Positions 1 through 4,684 of a stretch of 8,241 nt of DNA are shown here, piece after piece. The notes under the pieces are model-generated. The model made no database searches and was not told where the DNA came from. It saw only the letters and a program-made list of their open reading frames with translations. Numbering within the stretch: the stretch's first letter is position 1; each line of letters opens with the position of its first letter. A program made the translations under genes and the position numbers. The DNA lies in NCBI GenBank assembly GCA_964603935.1, contig CAZRWL010000031.1:1-8241 (forward strand). The letters run 5' to 3'. This DNA comes from GWB1-37-8 sp964603935. GTDB taxonomy: Bacteria; Patescibacteriota; Microgenomatia; Levybacterales; UBA12049.

Positions 1-2
1 TA

Positions 3-80
3 ATAGAATTGCCGGAAGGAACAATTAAAAAGAAGGGGATAAGGCTCAATGATGCCATTGACTTGCTTGTCCAAAAATGA
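3..80 (+). CDS. C-terminal end of a protein, probably DNA topoisomerase I (5' part outside window)
   Basis: An open frame enters from the left edge and ends at TGA 78-80, giving about 25 residues that finish in LNDAIDLLVQK. A short LPEG element, then a gap, then L-x-x-A-I-D-L-L matches the end of the topoisomerase I C-terminal repeat, whose usual form is SLPKG followed by a leucine-rich LEEALELL helix. The next gene, in the same frame, is built of zinc ribbons like those that normally close TopA, which supports the call. Only 25 residues are visible, so this is an inference from motif and context. Another DNA-metabolism protein ending in a similar helix cannot be excluded. Confidence 0.45.
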   Translation: MELPEGTIKKKGIRLNDAIDLLVQK

Positions 81-89
81 TTATATATT
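58..89 (+). promoter_or_regulatory. Possible promoter with -10 box abutting the zinc-ribbon start codon
   Basis: TTGACT (58-63) and TATATT (84-89) resemble -35 and -10 boxes, but the 20-base spacer is long; overlapping TATATA at 82-87 would give 18. The -10 ends six bases before ATG 96, so transcription would start at or near the start codon. No Shine-Dalgarno sequence precedes the ATG. The region is AT-rich, so chance matches are possible. Confidence 0.3.
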
Positions 90-95
90 GTTAAT

Positions 96-626
96 ATGGA
101 TAAATGTCCTAAATGCGCAAGTCCGCTTGCCGAAATAACAACTACAAAAACAGGGAAGCAATTGCAAAGATGTTCAAAGGGGTCTTGGGATCCGGATACA
201 AGACAAAACGTCGGATGCGACTACGTAAAATGGCTTGAAGTTGAGCCCCAAACGCTGGATGAAAAATGTCCCAAATGCGGAGCAAACCTCATTCTCGCAA
301 CAACCCGCTTTGGCAAAAAAATGAAGAAATGTTCCAAAGGGGGATGGGATAAAGAAACGAGAAAAACAACAGGCTGTGATTATGTAGAATGGATTAACGG
401 GACAAAGGAGCCCCTTGATGAAGAATGCCCACAGTGTCAGAGCAAACTCGTGTTATTTACGACAAATTCCGGAAAAAAAATGAAAAAATGCTCAACCGCC
501 GGATGGGACAGCAAAACAAGAACCGCAACCGGATGCACGTATATTCAATGGCTTAAGCAAAGCGATTATCCCCAACCAACTGACAACGAAGGAGAAGAAT
601 TCCTCCCTCCCGAACCCCAAAACTAG
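96..626 (+). CDS. Triple zinc-ribbon protein of topoisomerase I C-terminal type
   Basis: This 176-residue protein consists of three tandem copies of a 53-54 residue unit. Each unit has CPxC near its start (Cys 4/7, 58/61, 111/114), a third Cys in a K/R-rich stretch (26, 79, 132), and a fourth in a GC-x-Y-x-x-W motif (41, 94, 147). Four cysteines per unit fit one zinc site each, as in the zf-C4 ribbons at the end of bacterial topoisomerase I, which bind single-stranded DNA. A conserved WD-x-x-TR stretch lies between the third and fourth Cys. The tail is acidic and proline-rich, ending in LPPEPQN. The upstream topoisomerase-like frame stops at 78-80 in the same frame, only five codons before this ATG. 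The protein may therefore be a detached TopA tail acting in trans, or the end of a TopA gene interrupted by a stop. The gene looks more GC-rich than the block that follows. Confidence 0.75.
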   Translation: MDKCPKCASPLAEITTTKTGKQLQRCSKGSWDPDTRQNVGCDYVKWLEVEPQTLDEKCPKCGANLILATTRFGKKMKKCSKGGWDKETRKTTGCDYVEWINGTKEPLDEECPQCQSKLVLFTTNSGKKMKKCSTAGWDSKTRTATGCTYIQWLKQSDYPQPTDNEGEEFLPPEPQN

Positions 627-662
627 CTGTGGACATTGAACTCCATTAGAATCTGTCTCACT

Positions 663-681
663 GCTAACGTTTAGCTTTTTT
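663..681 (+). terminator. Weak intrinsic terminator after the zinc-ribbon gene
   Basis: GCTAA (663-667) pairs with TTAGC (671-675) around a CGT loop and is followed directly by six Ts (676-681). It lies 37 bases past the zinc-ribbon stop, in the right orientation. It overlaps the 3' end of the convergent DUF2007 gene. The stem has only five pairs, so termination may be weak. Confidence 0.4.
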
Positions 682-885
682 CAGCTTATTCGCTAAAAAA
701 CGTGCGGTGCGAATATAGTCTTTATCAGAAACATGTAGTCGAATGCGCGCAGATACTCCAAAGTTCTGAATCGGAACATTATTAAATTTATCTTCAGATA
801 TTGCAGCTGAAATTCCGCCTTCAGCTAGAATTTTTTTTGCCTGCTCAGCTTCTTCTCTTGTTTTGAAAATTCTTATGCAAATCAT
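664..885 (-). CDS. DUF2007 family small protein
   Basis: The 73-residue product has the DUF2007 layout: a short beta strand (ICIRIF), a helix rich in E/A/K (TREEAEQAKKIL), a G-I-x-A segment, and a final strand with R-L-H-V followed by a D-x-x-x-A-x-x-L helix. Family members are annotated as putative signal-transducing or ferredoxin-like-fold proteins and have no established reaction. It lacks transmembrane segments and ends in a lysine-rich helix. The ATG lies five bases after the stop of the M23 peptidase gene on the same strand, so the two are probably co-transcribed from the promoter before the peptidase. No Shine-Dalgarno sequence is visible in the A/T-only gap. The family call rests on pattern, not on an alignment. 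Confidence 0.65.
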   Translation of the reverse strand: MICIRIFKTREEAEQAKKILAEGGISAAISEDKFNNVPIQNFGVSARIRLHVSDKDYIRTARFLANKLKKAKR

Positions 886-890
886 AAAAA

Positions 891-1484
891 TTAAAAATTT
901 GAAATTTTTTGGTTACCTTCCAGCTCAACATTTTCCCTAAGTACGCCGTTTACTTTTATTCTTTTAAACTGTGCTGGCAGTCCTGTTGCTCTATACATAA
1001 TTGAATCATTCTGAAGATGATAGTGCATGTGTGGTTCAGTGGTATTTCCCGTATTTCCACAAAGCCCTAGCAAATCTCCTTGCTTAACTTTATCACCAAC
1101 TTTTACCTTAATAGAATTATGCTTAAGATGAGCAAGCACGCTCCATTCCTCATTCTCATGATCAATTACAACCATGTTGCCACAAATTACAACCCAGTCG
1201 CTTTCACCTATTGGAATATCTTTGCTTCCATTAATGACTTGAGATATTATACCGCCTGCAGGAGCAATAACCTCTGATCCAAATGCCTCGTAGTCCTCTA
1301 AATTTTTACCATCTCCTTTATGATCTTTAATAAAATCATAAGCAAACCTTTGATTCCTTGGTCCGGTATCATCAGGGTTACGATGACTATTTCCAGAAGC
1401 ATCTCTTCCACCATTTCCTACAATCCAAGCCCCTTTAAAGGGAAGAATTAGTGGAGTTTTTGTCTTATAATCATCCACATTCAT
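891..1484 (-). CDS. M23-family metallopeptidase (LytM/peptidoglycan endopeptidase-like)
   Basis: The product is 197 residues from the ATG at 1484. M23 enzymes are zinc peptidases that usually cut peptide cross-links in the cell wall. A probable first zinc-ligand region is NSH (His34) followed by NQRFAYDF (Asp50). The barrel then shows VIAPAGG, a LAHL motif (His119), the VKVGDKVKQGDLLG turn, and GNTGNTTEPHMHYH with the terminal H-x-H at 152 and 154. No signal peptide or membrane anchor is seen, which is odd for a wall enzyme; the missing part could lie upstream, but the frame offers only a TTG at 1515-1517. The ATG is preferred because a perfect extended -10 box lies inside the TTG-extended frame and would start transcription next to the ATG. 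The DUF2007 gene follows after five bases. Confidence 0.8.
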   Translation of the reverse strand: MNVDDYKTKTPLILPFKGAWIVGNGGRDASGNSHRNPDDTGPRNQRFAYDFIKDHKGDGKNLEDYEAFGSEVIAPAGGIISQVINGSKDIPIGESDWVVICGNMVVIDHENEEWSVLAHLKHNSIKVKVGDKVKQGDLLGLCGNTGNTTEPHMHYHLQNDSIMYRATGLPAQFKRIKVNGVLRENVELEGNQKISNF

Positions 1485-1491
1485 AATTCTG

Positions 1492-1500
1492 ATTATATCA
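1492..1500 (-). promoter_or_regulatory. Extended -10 promoter for the M23/DUF2007 operon
   Basis: On the minus strand the sequence reads TGATATAAT, a perfect TGn plus TATAAT extended -10. The hexamer (1497 to 1492) ends seven bases before ATG 1484, predicting a transcript that begins within a base or two of the start codon. No convincing -35 box is present, as is usual for extended -10 promoters. Confidence 0.55.
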
Positions 1501-1524
1501 GAGGTTCGAGTCTCCAATGCGAAT

Positions 1525-1735
1525 TTAAGAAAAATATTCTTTCAGCATAGCTCTTAAAGTTGTTTTCCTTTTGTTGTTTTAAAATATTCTTCTCTGCGTT
1601 TTGCATCTTTGATATTTCGATATGCTTCGTCGACAATCCTTCTTTTTGATTGTGCTCTTGGAATCGTTTCTTAAGATTTGAAGTAAAACCTGTATAGATA
1701 AATTTCGCGAATGCTTTCGGTTTTGGCGAAACCAT
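1525..1735 (-). pseudogene. Broken GIY-YIG nuclease (frameshift plus internal deletion)
   Basis: Two pieces of a GIY-YIG domain lie in different frames. From ATG 1735 the first frame reads into KFIYTGFTSNLKKRF and QEHN, which match the YIG half of the domain and the arginine helix. A second frame then carries DEAYRNIKDAKRREEYF, KTTKGKT and LRAMLKEYFS, ending at TAA 1525-1527; this is the usual C-terminal part of small bacterial GIY-YIG proteins. Between them, the roughly 12-15 residues expected before the glutamate motif are reduced and the frame shifts. The first GIY strand is also missing, because residues 1-11 (MVSPKPKAFAK) do not look like the family start. Intact relatives are about 80-100 residues long. 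These are single-domain nucleases common in small genomes, with mostly unknown roles. The gene is almost certainly inactive. Confidence 0.7.
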
Positions 1736-1751
1736 GCGCCGACTGGTGCGT
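1719..1751 (+). other. Two adjacent GC-rich RNA hairpins
   Basis: GGTTT (1719-1723) pairs with AAACC (1729-1733) around a five-base loop. Directly next to it, ATGCGCC (1734-1740) pairs with GGTGCGT (1745-1751), including two G-U pairs, around GACT. The wobble pairs work only in plus-strand RNA. The stretch is much more GC-rich than its surroundings. It may be part of a small RNA ending at the terminator-like stem at 1789-1822, or repeat debris beside the nuclease remnant. Confidence 0.35.
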
Positions 1752-1788
1752 GGCTGGGGGCACTGACATCCATTAAAACCTGGCTTAT

Positions 1789-1822
1789 AAGGAGCTACGC
1801 TTAACCTTGGTAGTTCCTTTTT
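1789..1822 (+). terminator. Intrinsic terminator-like stem-loop upstream of the zeta-like gene
   Basis: AAGGAGCTAC (1789-1798) pairs with GTAGTTCCTT (1810-1819) through ten pairs, one of them G-U, around an 11-base loop. The run of Ts continues to 1822. It sits just upstream of the zeta-like gene's -10 box and has no protein gene before it on the plus strand. It could end a small plus-strand RNA or insulate the toxin-like gene from readthrough. Confidence 0.45.
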
Positions 1823-1837
1823 AATGCAGACATAATA

Positions 1838-1843
1838 TATAAT
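1838..1843 (+). promoter_or_regulatory. -10 box of a leaderless-type promoter for the zeta-like gene
   Basis: A perfect TATAAT ends seven bases before ATG 1851, placing the expected transcription start at about 1850. No clear -35 is seen at normal spacing. This favours ATG 1851 over the TTG at 1848 as the start. Confidence 0.5.
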
Positions 1844-1850
1844 TTGCTTG

Positions 1851-2453
1851 ATGAAGCAAATTATATCGGCAGATGAAATTAAAAAAACACTGCCAAATTA
1901 CTCTCCTGATAAAGTAGATTCTTTTCATAGGGAATCTGCAAGACAAGCGGATCAACAATTTGCAGATGCCTTAAAAACAAATTCATGTAAAGAAGTGATA
2001 TTGCTATGTGGTGGTACAGCTTCAGGCAAAACTGAATTTTTATCAACCCAGCTAGATCACAAAGATTGTATAATTCTTGATGCAACTCTCTCCACCGAAT
2101 TAGGGGCAGACATTAAATTAAAGAAAATTATAAAAGCAAGGAAAGCTCCAATAATTTATGCTGTCATACCTGATGATTTAAATAGGGCTTTTATCGCATT
2201 TTTAAGTAGAGACAGAAAGTTTAGTGATATCCATTTTTGCAAAACGCATGCTGGCTCGAGAAAAGTATTGCAATGGATCGCATCAAACCATCCAAATGTA
2301 AAAATGAATATAATTGAAAGTTCTTACACAAAGAAGCAAATATTGCAATTTGACCAAATTGAATTTGAAAATAGACAACAATTGCTAGATTATTTGTCTA
2401 GACTCCAGATGTCTGAAAATGATATAATTAATAAAATAACTTCCAATTTATAA
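1851..2453 (+). CDS. Zeta-toxin-like P-loop kinase family protein
   Basis: The 200-residue product carries a Walker A motif, GGTASGKT (residues 54-61), at the end of a hydrophobic strand (EVILLC). A second strand, CIILDAT, brings in Asp77, in the place where zeta-type kinases keep a substrate-binding acid. A helix with FLSRDRK (Arg120, Arg122) and a following THAGSR resemble the lid and substrate region of zeta and COG4185 ATPases. Zeta toxins phosphorylate UDP-N-acetylglucosamine and block wall synthesis; related proteins include kinases of unknown substrate, so toxicity is not shown here. The first 45 residues are a charged helical region. The DUF2188 gene begins four bases after the stop, with no Shine-Dalgarno sequence, so the pair is co-transcribed. 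The promoter abuts the ATG. Other P-loop nucleoside-kinase-like proteins remain possible. Confidence 0.65.
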   Translation: MKQIISADEIKKTLPNYSPDKVDSFHRESARQADQQFADALKTNSCKEVILLCGGTASGKTEFLSTQLDHKDCIILDATLSTELGADIKLKKIIKARKAPIIYAVIPDDLNRAFIAFLSRDRKFSDIHFCKTHAGSRKVLQWIASNHPNVKMNIIESSYTKKQILQFDQIEFENRQQLLDYLSRLQMSENDIINKITSNL

Positions 2454-2457
2454 AATT

Positions 2458-2724
2458 ATGAGAAAAATAACACTTAAGACAAATCAAAATAATCCAGTAG
2501 TCCGTGCATATAAAAATGCTGTTGAGCGAGGAAAGAAAAATCAGCACGTTCTTCCAAGAAATAGTGATTGGATCGTGAAACGGGCAGGCTCTGAAAGAGC
2601 TAGTAAAACTTACAATACGCAAACACGAGCAATACAATATGCTAAATCAGTGGCGCAAAATCAAGGAACTTCAGTATTTGTACATGGATTAGACGGAAGA
2701 ATAATAGACAGGAAAGATTATTAA
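2458..2724 (+). CDS. DUF2188 family protein, candidate partner of the zeta-like protein
   Basis: The 88-residue product matches the DUF2188 pattern through most of its length: QHVLPRNSDWIVKRAGSERA at residues 29-48, then a T-Q-x-x-A-I helix with AKSVAQNQG (62-70), and a closing strand VFVHGLDGRIIDRKDY (73-88). DUF2188 proteins are small, soluble and of unknown function. The first 28 residues form a basic extension before the domain. It follows the zeta-like gene after four bases and probably shares its transcript. By position it could be an antitoxin or modulator of that protein, although in classical epsilon-zeta systems the antitoxin gene comes first. Family call is fairly sure; the role is inference. 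Confidence 0.75.
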   Translation: MRKITLKTNQNNPVVRAYKNAVERGKKNQHVLPRNSDWIVKRAGSERASKTYNTQTRAIQYAKSVAQNQGTSVFVHGLDGRIIDRKDY

Positions 2725-2739
2725 ATTTTAATACTTTAA

Positions 2740-2799
2740 CTTTTTAAAACTTCAGCAAAAATAACAGACAGAGTTCTCCCTCCCGAGCCCCAAAGTTAG
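2740..2799 (+). pseudogene. Decayed second copy of the zinc-ribbon gene's 3' end
   Basis: The 23 bases at 2777-2799 match 604-626 at 20 positions, including the TAG stop. In frame this reads TDRVLPPEPQS-stop against TDNEGEEFLPPEPQN-stop in the intact gene. The frame is closed upstream by TAA 2737-2739, so nothing functional remains. It points to a former paralogue or to duplication at the edge of the 627-2776 block. Confidence 0.5.
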
Positions 2800-2807
2800 T
2801 TCACAAG

Positions 2808-3275
2808 CTATTTATTAGGAACGCCGGATAAAAGATGAAAGTGAAGGTAGTTAAAAGCCTGGTAATCCGGGCCATTTGTATATATTTTGTATTTCCTGAG
2901 GTTTTTTTCTTTGATAATTTGCGTCATGACTGCGTAGGCGTTAACGAGATATTCCCGGTCTGATTTGGAAATATCACCGGCATCCCTGATATCTTTTTTA
3001 GGAAAAATAATGTAGTGGATAGGAGCTTGGCGAACCGGGGATTCGATTACGACAGTTTTGTCTGTTTCCTTCACAACAAATGGTACGAAATCAGGTAGTT
3101 TTTGGACTCCGGCCGACCCCAAAAGCCCAAGCAGCTCATTTGGCTTAAGGCAAGTTCTACTGCATTTATCAATGGTCAAAAATGATCTAGGCTGAGTATT
3201 TCTAAATAAATAACCGCCAACCAGTGCGCCGGCGGAAAAAATAATTAAACAAATCGCAATATTTTTAATTTTCAT
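2808..3275 (-). CDS. Membrane-anchored HIT-like (histidine triad) protein
   Basis: The 155-residue product starts with a single hydrophobic helix (residues 5-24, NIAICLIIFSAGALVGGYLF), so it is probably tethered with its domain outside the cytoplasm. The HIT fold follows: PIHYIIFPKKDI (85-96), a helix with MTQIIKEKNL, and YTNGPDYQAFNYLHFHLL (132-149). The usual H-x-H-x-H-x-x triad here reads Y143-L-H145-F-H147-L-L. The central, nucleophilic His is kept, but the first His is replaced by Tyr. A Cys-x-x-x-Cys pair lies at 38 and 42. HIT proteins hydrolyse or transfer nucleotides from nucleoside phosphate substrates, typically in the cytoplasm, so a surface location is unusual. tRNA-Gln lies 75 bases upstream on the same strand and may be co-transcribed. 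Confidence 0.75.
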   Translation of the reverse strand: MKIKNIAICLIIFSAGALVGGYLFRNTQPRSFLTIDKCSRTCLKPNELLGLLGSAGVQKLPDFVPFVVKETDKTVVIESPVRQAPIHYIIFPKKDIRDAGDISKSDREYLVNAYAVMTQIIKEKNLRKYKIYTNGPDYQAFNYLHFHLLSGVPNK

Positions 3276-3277
3276 AT

Positions 3278-3281
3278 CTCC
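3278..3281 (-). promoter_or_regulatory. Shine-Dalgarno-like GGAG before the HIT-like gene
   Basis: GGAG lies only two bases before ATG 3275, closer than the usual five to nine. It is the only SD-like motif I see directly before a start codon in the window, and at this spacing may be fortuitous. Confidence 0.3.
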
Positions 3282-3350
3282 GATTTATTTAAGGCATGAC
3301 TTAAAGGCGTGAGCGAAATCATGAATCTGCCGAACGTCGAGTCGAATCGG

Positions 3351-3421
3351 CTGCGGGACTAGGAATCGGACCTAGATTAGAGGATCCAAAGTCCTCCGTC
3401 CTACCATTAAACGATCCCGCA
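3351..3421 (-). tRNA. tRNA-Gln (TTG)
   Basis: A complete cloverleaf is visible. Acceptor arms TGCGGGA and TCCCGCA pair over seven bases. The D-arm contains TTTAATGGTAGGAC. The anticodon stem GAGGA/TCCTC encloses the loop CTTTGGA, giving anticodon TTG (Gln). The T-stem CTAGG/CCTAG is perfect, with loop TCCGATT, where the usual second T is C. The discriminator is G, followed by CCG, so CCA is not encoded. The HIT-like gene follows on the same strand. Confidence 0.93.
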
Positions 3422-3479
3422 ACGTAAAATTTGCATCCGCAAATCACGTTGCTGACACGTGGCATAAGCTTTACGTGTC
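3421..3479 (-). other. Two hairpins in the tRNA-Gln leader
   Basis: In hairpin one, ATTTGC (3429-3434) pairs with GCAAAT (3439-3444) around ATCC, extended past a small internal loop by AACGT/ACGTT (3421-3425 and 3446-3450). In hairpin two, GACACGT (3454-3460) pairs with ACGTGTC (3473-3479) around 12 bases that include AAGCTT. They fill nearly all of the space between the predicted transcription start near 3487 and the tRNA. Hairpin one overlaps the first tRNA base, so it could affect RNase P processing. Confidence 0.45.
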
Positions 3480-3493
3480 GCAATATACTCAAA

Positions 3494-3502
3494 ATTATAC
3501 CA
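3494..3502 (-). promoter_or_regulatory. Extended -10 promoter for tRNA-Gln
   Basis: Minus-strand TGGTATAAT is a perfect extended -10. The transcription start would lie near 3487, about 66 bases before the tRNA. No good -35 was found at standard spacing. Confidence 0.5.
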
Positions 3503-3595
3503 CAAAATAACTCGCATTATGAAGCAGGCCCAAATGAAGTCCAATATCCGCAGCTGAAAGCTAAACTAATTAGTCACTTCTACTTCCTGAAGCTG

Positions 3596-3625
3596 AAAAA
3601 GGTTTGATCCTTAATGGGACTAAAC
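3596..3625 (-). terminator. Terminator of the lipoprotein gene, REP-like in sequence
   Basis: On the minus strand GTTTAGTCC and GGATCAAAC form a nine-position stem with one mismatch and one wobble around a six-base loop. C and then five Ts follow (3600 to 3596). It begins nine bases past the stop of the lipoprotein gene. The plus-strand arm AAGGTTTGATCCTT (3599-3612) is one base longer than the arm AAGGTTGATCCTT shared by both hairpins around the transposase, so this may be a decayed REP copy. Confidence 0.5.
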
Positions 3626-3633
3626 AAAATTTT

Positions 3634-4428
3634 TTATTTGCTGAAGATTAAAGCAGGCTTAAGATTATCTTGAAAATACTTGTAGGTTTCTTTGTCAAAT
3701 TGAATTGCCCCACCTGGACCTACATACACTACCTTATTAAAATCAGACTGATACTCCTGATATGATCTTCCAGCAAATATTGCACAAGCCATAATACCTG
3801 TACTATCACCCAAACGTTCTACAGATCCAGCGCCATCAGGAAGTGATCCTGACACGGAAATCATTAAATTTGTCATTTCCCCAACCAAAACCCCATTTAC
3901 AACAGCCTCATTGGTATATGCTTTGTTAATAGAGCTAAAAGGATTATTTTTGAATCCATCTTTTATGCTCAACCTCACAAATTTCTGCTGACGGTCGCGT
4001 GTTGTGCCAAATTTACTTGGATCAGTTGGATCAATTGTTTCGTCTGATAGAAAAACCCTGGAATATGTTGACAGTTTGCCGCCTCTGGAAGCAATAACAT
4101 TGACAATATCATTAAAAGCTTCTGTATCAAAATCGAATTGTCTTTCTGTTTCAAAAATAACAACGTCCAATTTTCCATTTTCCTTTTCATTGATAAAATC
4201 AAGCGATACGATTTTTTTTATTTTTTCAGGTCCGCTTAATTGATCATTTTTAGGCAGCAACTCTACTGTTGGTGTTGGGGTTTGAGGAACTAGCGTTGCA
4301 GGATTTGTTTTTTCACCATTACAAGCAGTAACAGCCAATACTGCAGTCATACCAATAGGAACAACTCCTCTTTTTATAGGTTCTACTATTGACCTTAAAG
4401 CCTCTTTTGTATTCATCGGCCGAAGCAT
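3634..4428 (-). CDS. Predicted lipoprotein with unrecognised extracytoplasmic domain
   Basis: I do not recognise the family of this 264-residue protein. The N-terminus looks like a lipoprotein signal: basic residues (KR at 19-20), a hydrophobic stretch GVVPIGMTAVLAV (21-33), and a lipobox VTAC with Cys36. A Pro/Thr-rich linker (about 42-60, PQTPTPTVELLP) follows, then a mixed alpha/beta region of about 200 residues. Visible features include VVIFETERQFDF, TTRDRQQKFVRLSIKDG, EAVVNGVLVGEMTNLMISVSG and ACAIFAGRSYQEY. An R-x-x-Q-Y/F-like and E-M-x-N-x-x-x-S pattern could be catalytic, but this is not established. ATG 4428 sits five bases after a TATAAT; the alternative ATG at 4416 would leave a short leader and still keep the signal. 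A terminator follows the stop. Confidence 0.7.
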   Translation of the reverse strand: MLRPMNTKEALRSIVEPIKRGVVPIGMTAVLAVTACNGEKTNPATLVPQTPTPTVELLPKNDQLSGPEKIKKIVSLDFINEKENGKLDVVIFETERQFDFDTEAFNDIVNVIASRGGKLSTYSRVFLSDETIDPTDPSKFGTTRDRQQKFVRLSIKDGFKNNPFSSINKAYTNEAVVNGVLVGEMTNLMISVSGSLPDGAGSVERLGDSTGIMACAIFAGRSYQEYQSDFNKVVYVGPGGAIQFDKETYKYFQDNLKPALIFSK

Positions 4429-4433
4429 AGCAT

Positions 4434-4439
4434 ATTATA
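4434..4439 (-). promoter_or_regulatory. -10 box before the lipoprotein gene
   Basis: A perfect minus-strand TATAAT ends five bases before ATG 4428. The transcript would start at or within a base or two of that ATG, or about 11 bases before the second in-frame ATG at 4416. The -35 region is weak (TTGGGG at 4461-4456). Confidence 0.45.
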
Positions 4440-4642
4440 GGCTACTATTCAACTACCCCAAAAATGGTGGCTTATGCCCACAGCAAAAGTCTTGTAACGA
4501 TAGTCTATTGATTTCCTAAAAAGCTGAGCTTGCAATTTTCACATTTTTATTTTGAGAAAAAAACAATAGCAACTATTAATATAGCAAGACTTATTAACTT
4601 TTTCATAAGCCCTGTGTCGGGGTAGTATATTTACAATAGAGT

Positions 4643-4672
4643 TTGCATGGAAAGAGAGGTTTTTGCTATACT
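4643..4672 (+). promoter_or_regulatory. Promoter of tRNA-Gly
   Basis: TGCTATACT at 4664-4672 is an extended -10 with five of six hexamer matches. A weak -35, TTGCAT (4643-4648), lies 18 bases upstream. The predicted start, about 4679, is roughly six bases before the tRNA. Confidence 0.5.
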
Positions 4673-4684
4673 CAAAAAGATAAT

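Noticed and set aside
1499..1520. A T-arm-like AGAGGTTCGAGTCTCC on the plus strand, suggesting a tRNA 3' fragment or attachment site
   Set aside because: Two of the five T-stem pairs fail and no anticodon or acceptor partner is found; too little to call.
1579..1773. A 64-residue minus-strand open frame over the nuclease remnant
   Set aside because: It is the third reading frame of the broken GIY-YIG region and shows no recognisable domain.
1879..2085. Minus-strand open frames opposite the zeta-like gene and at 2428-2637
   Set aside because: They are AT-rich shadows of the zeta-like and DUF2188 genes.
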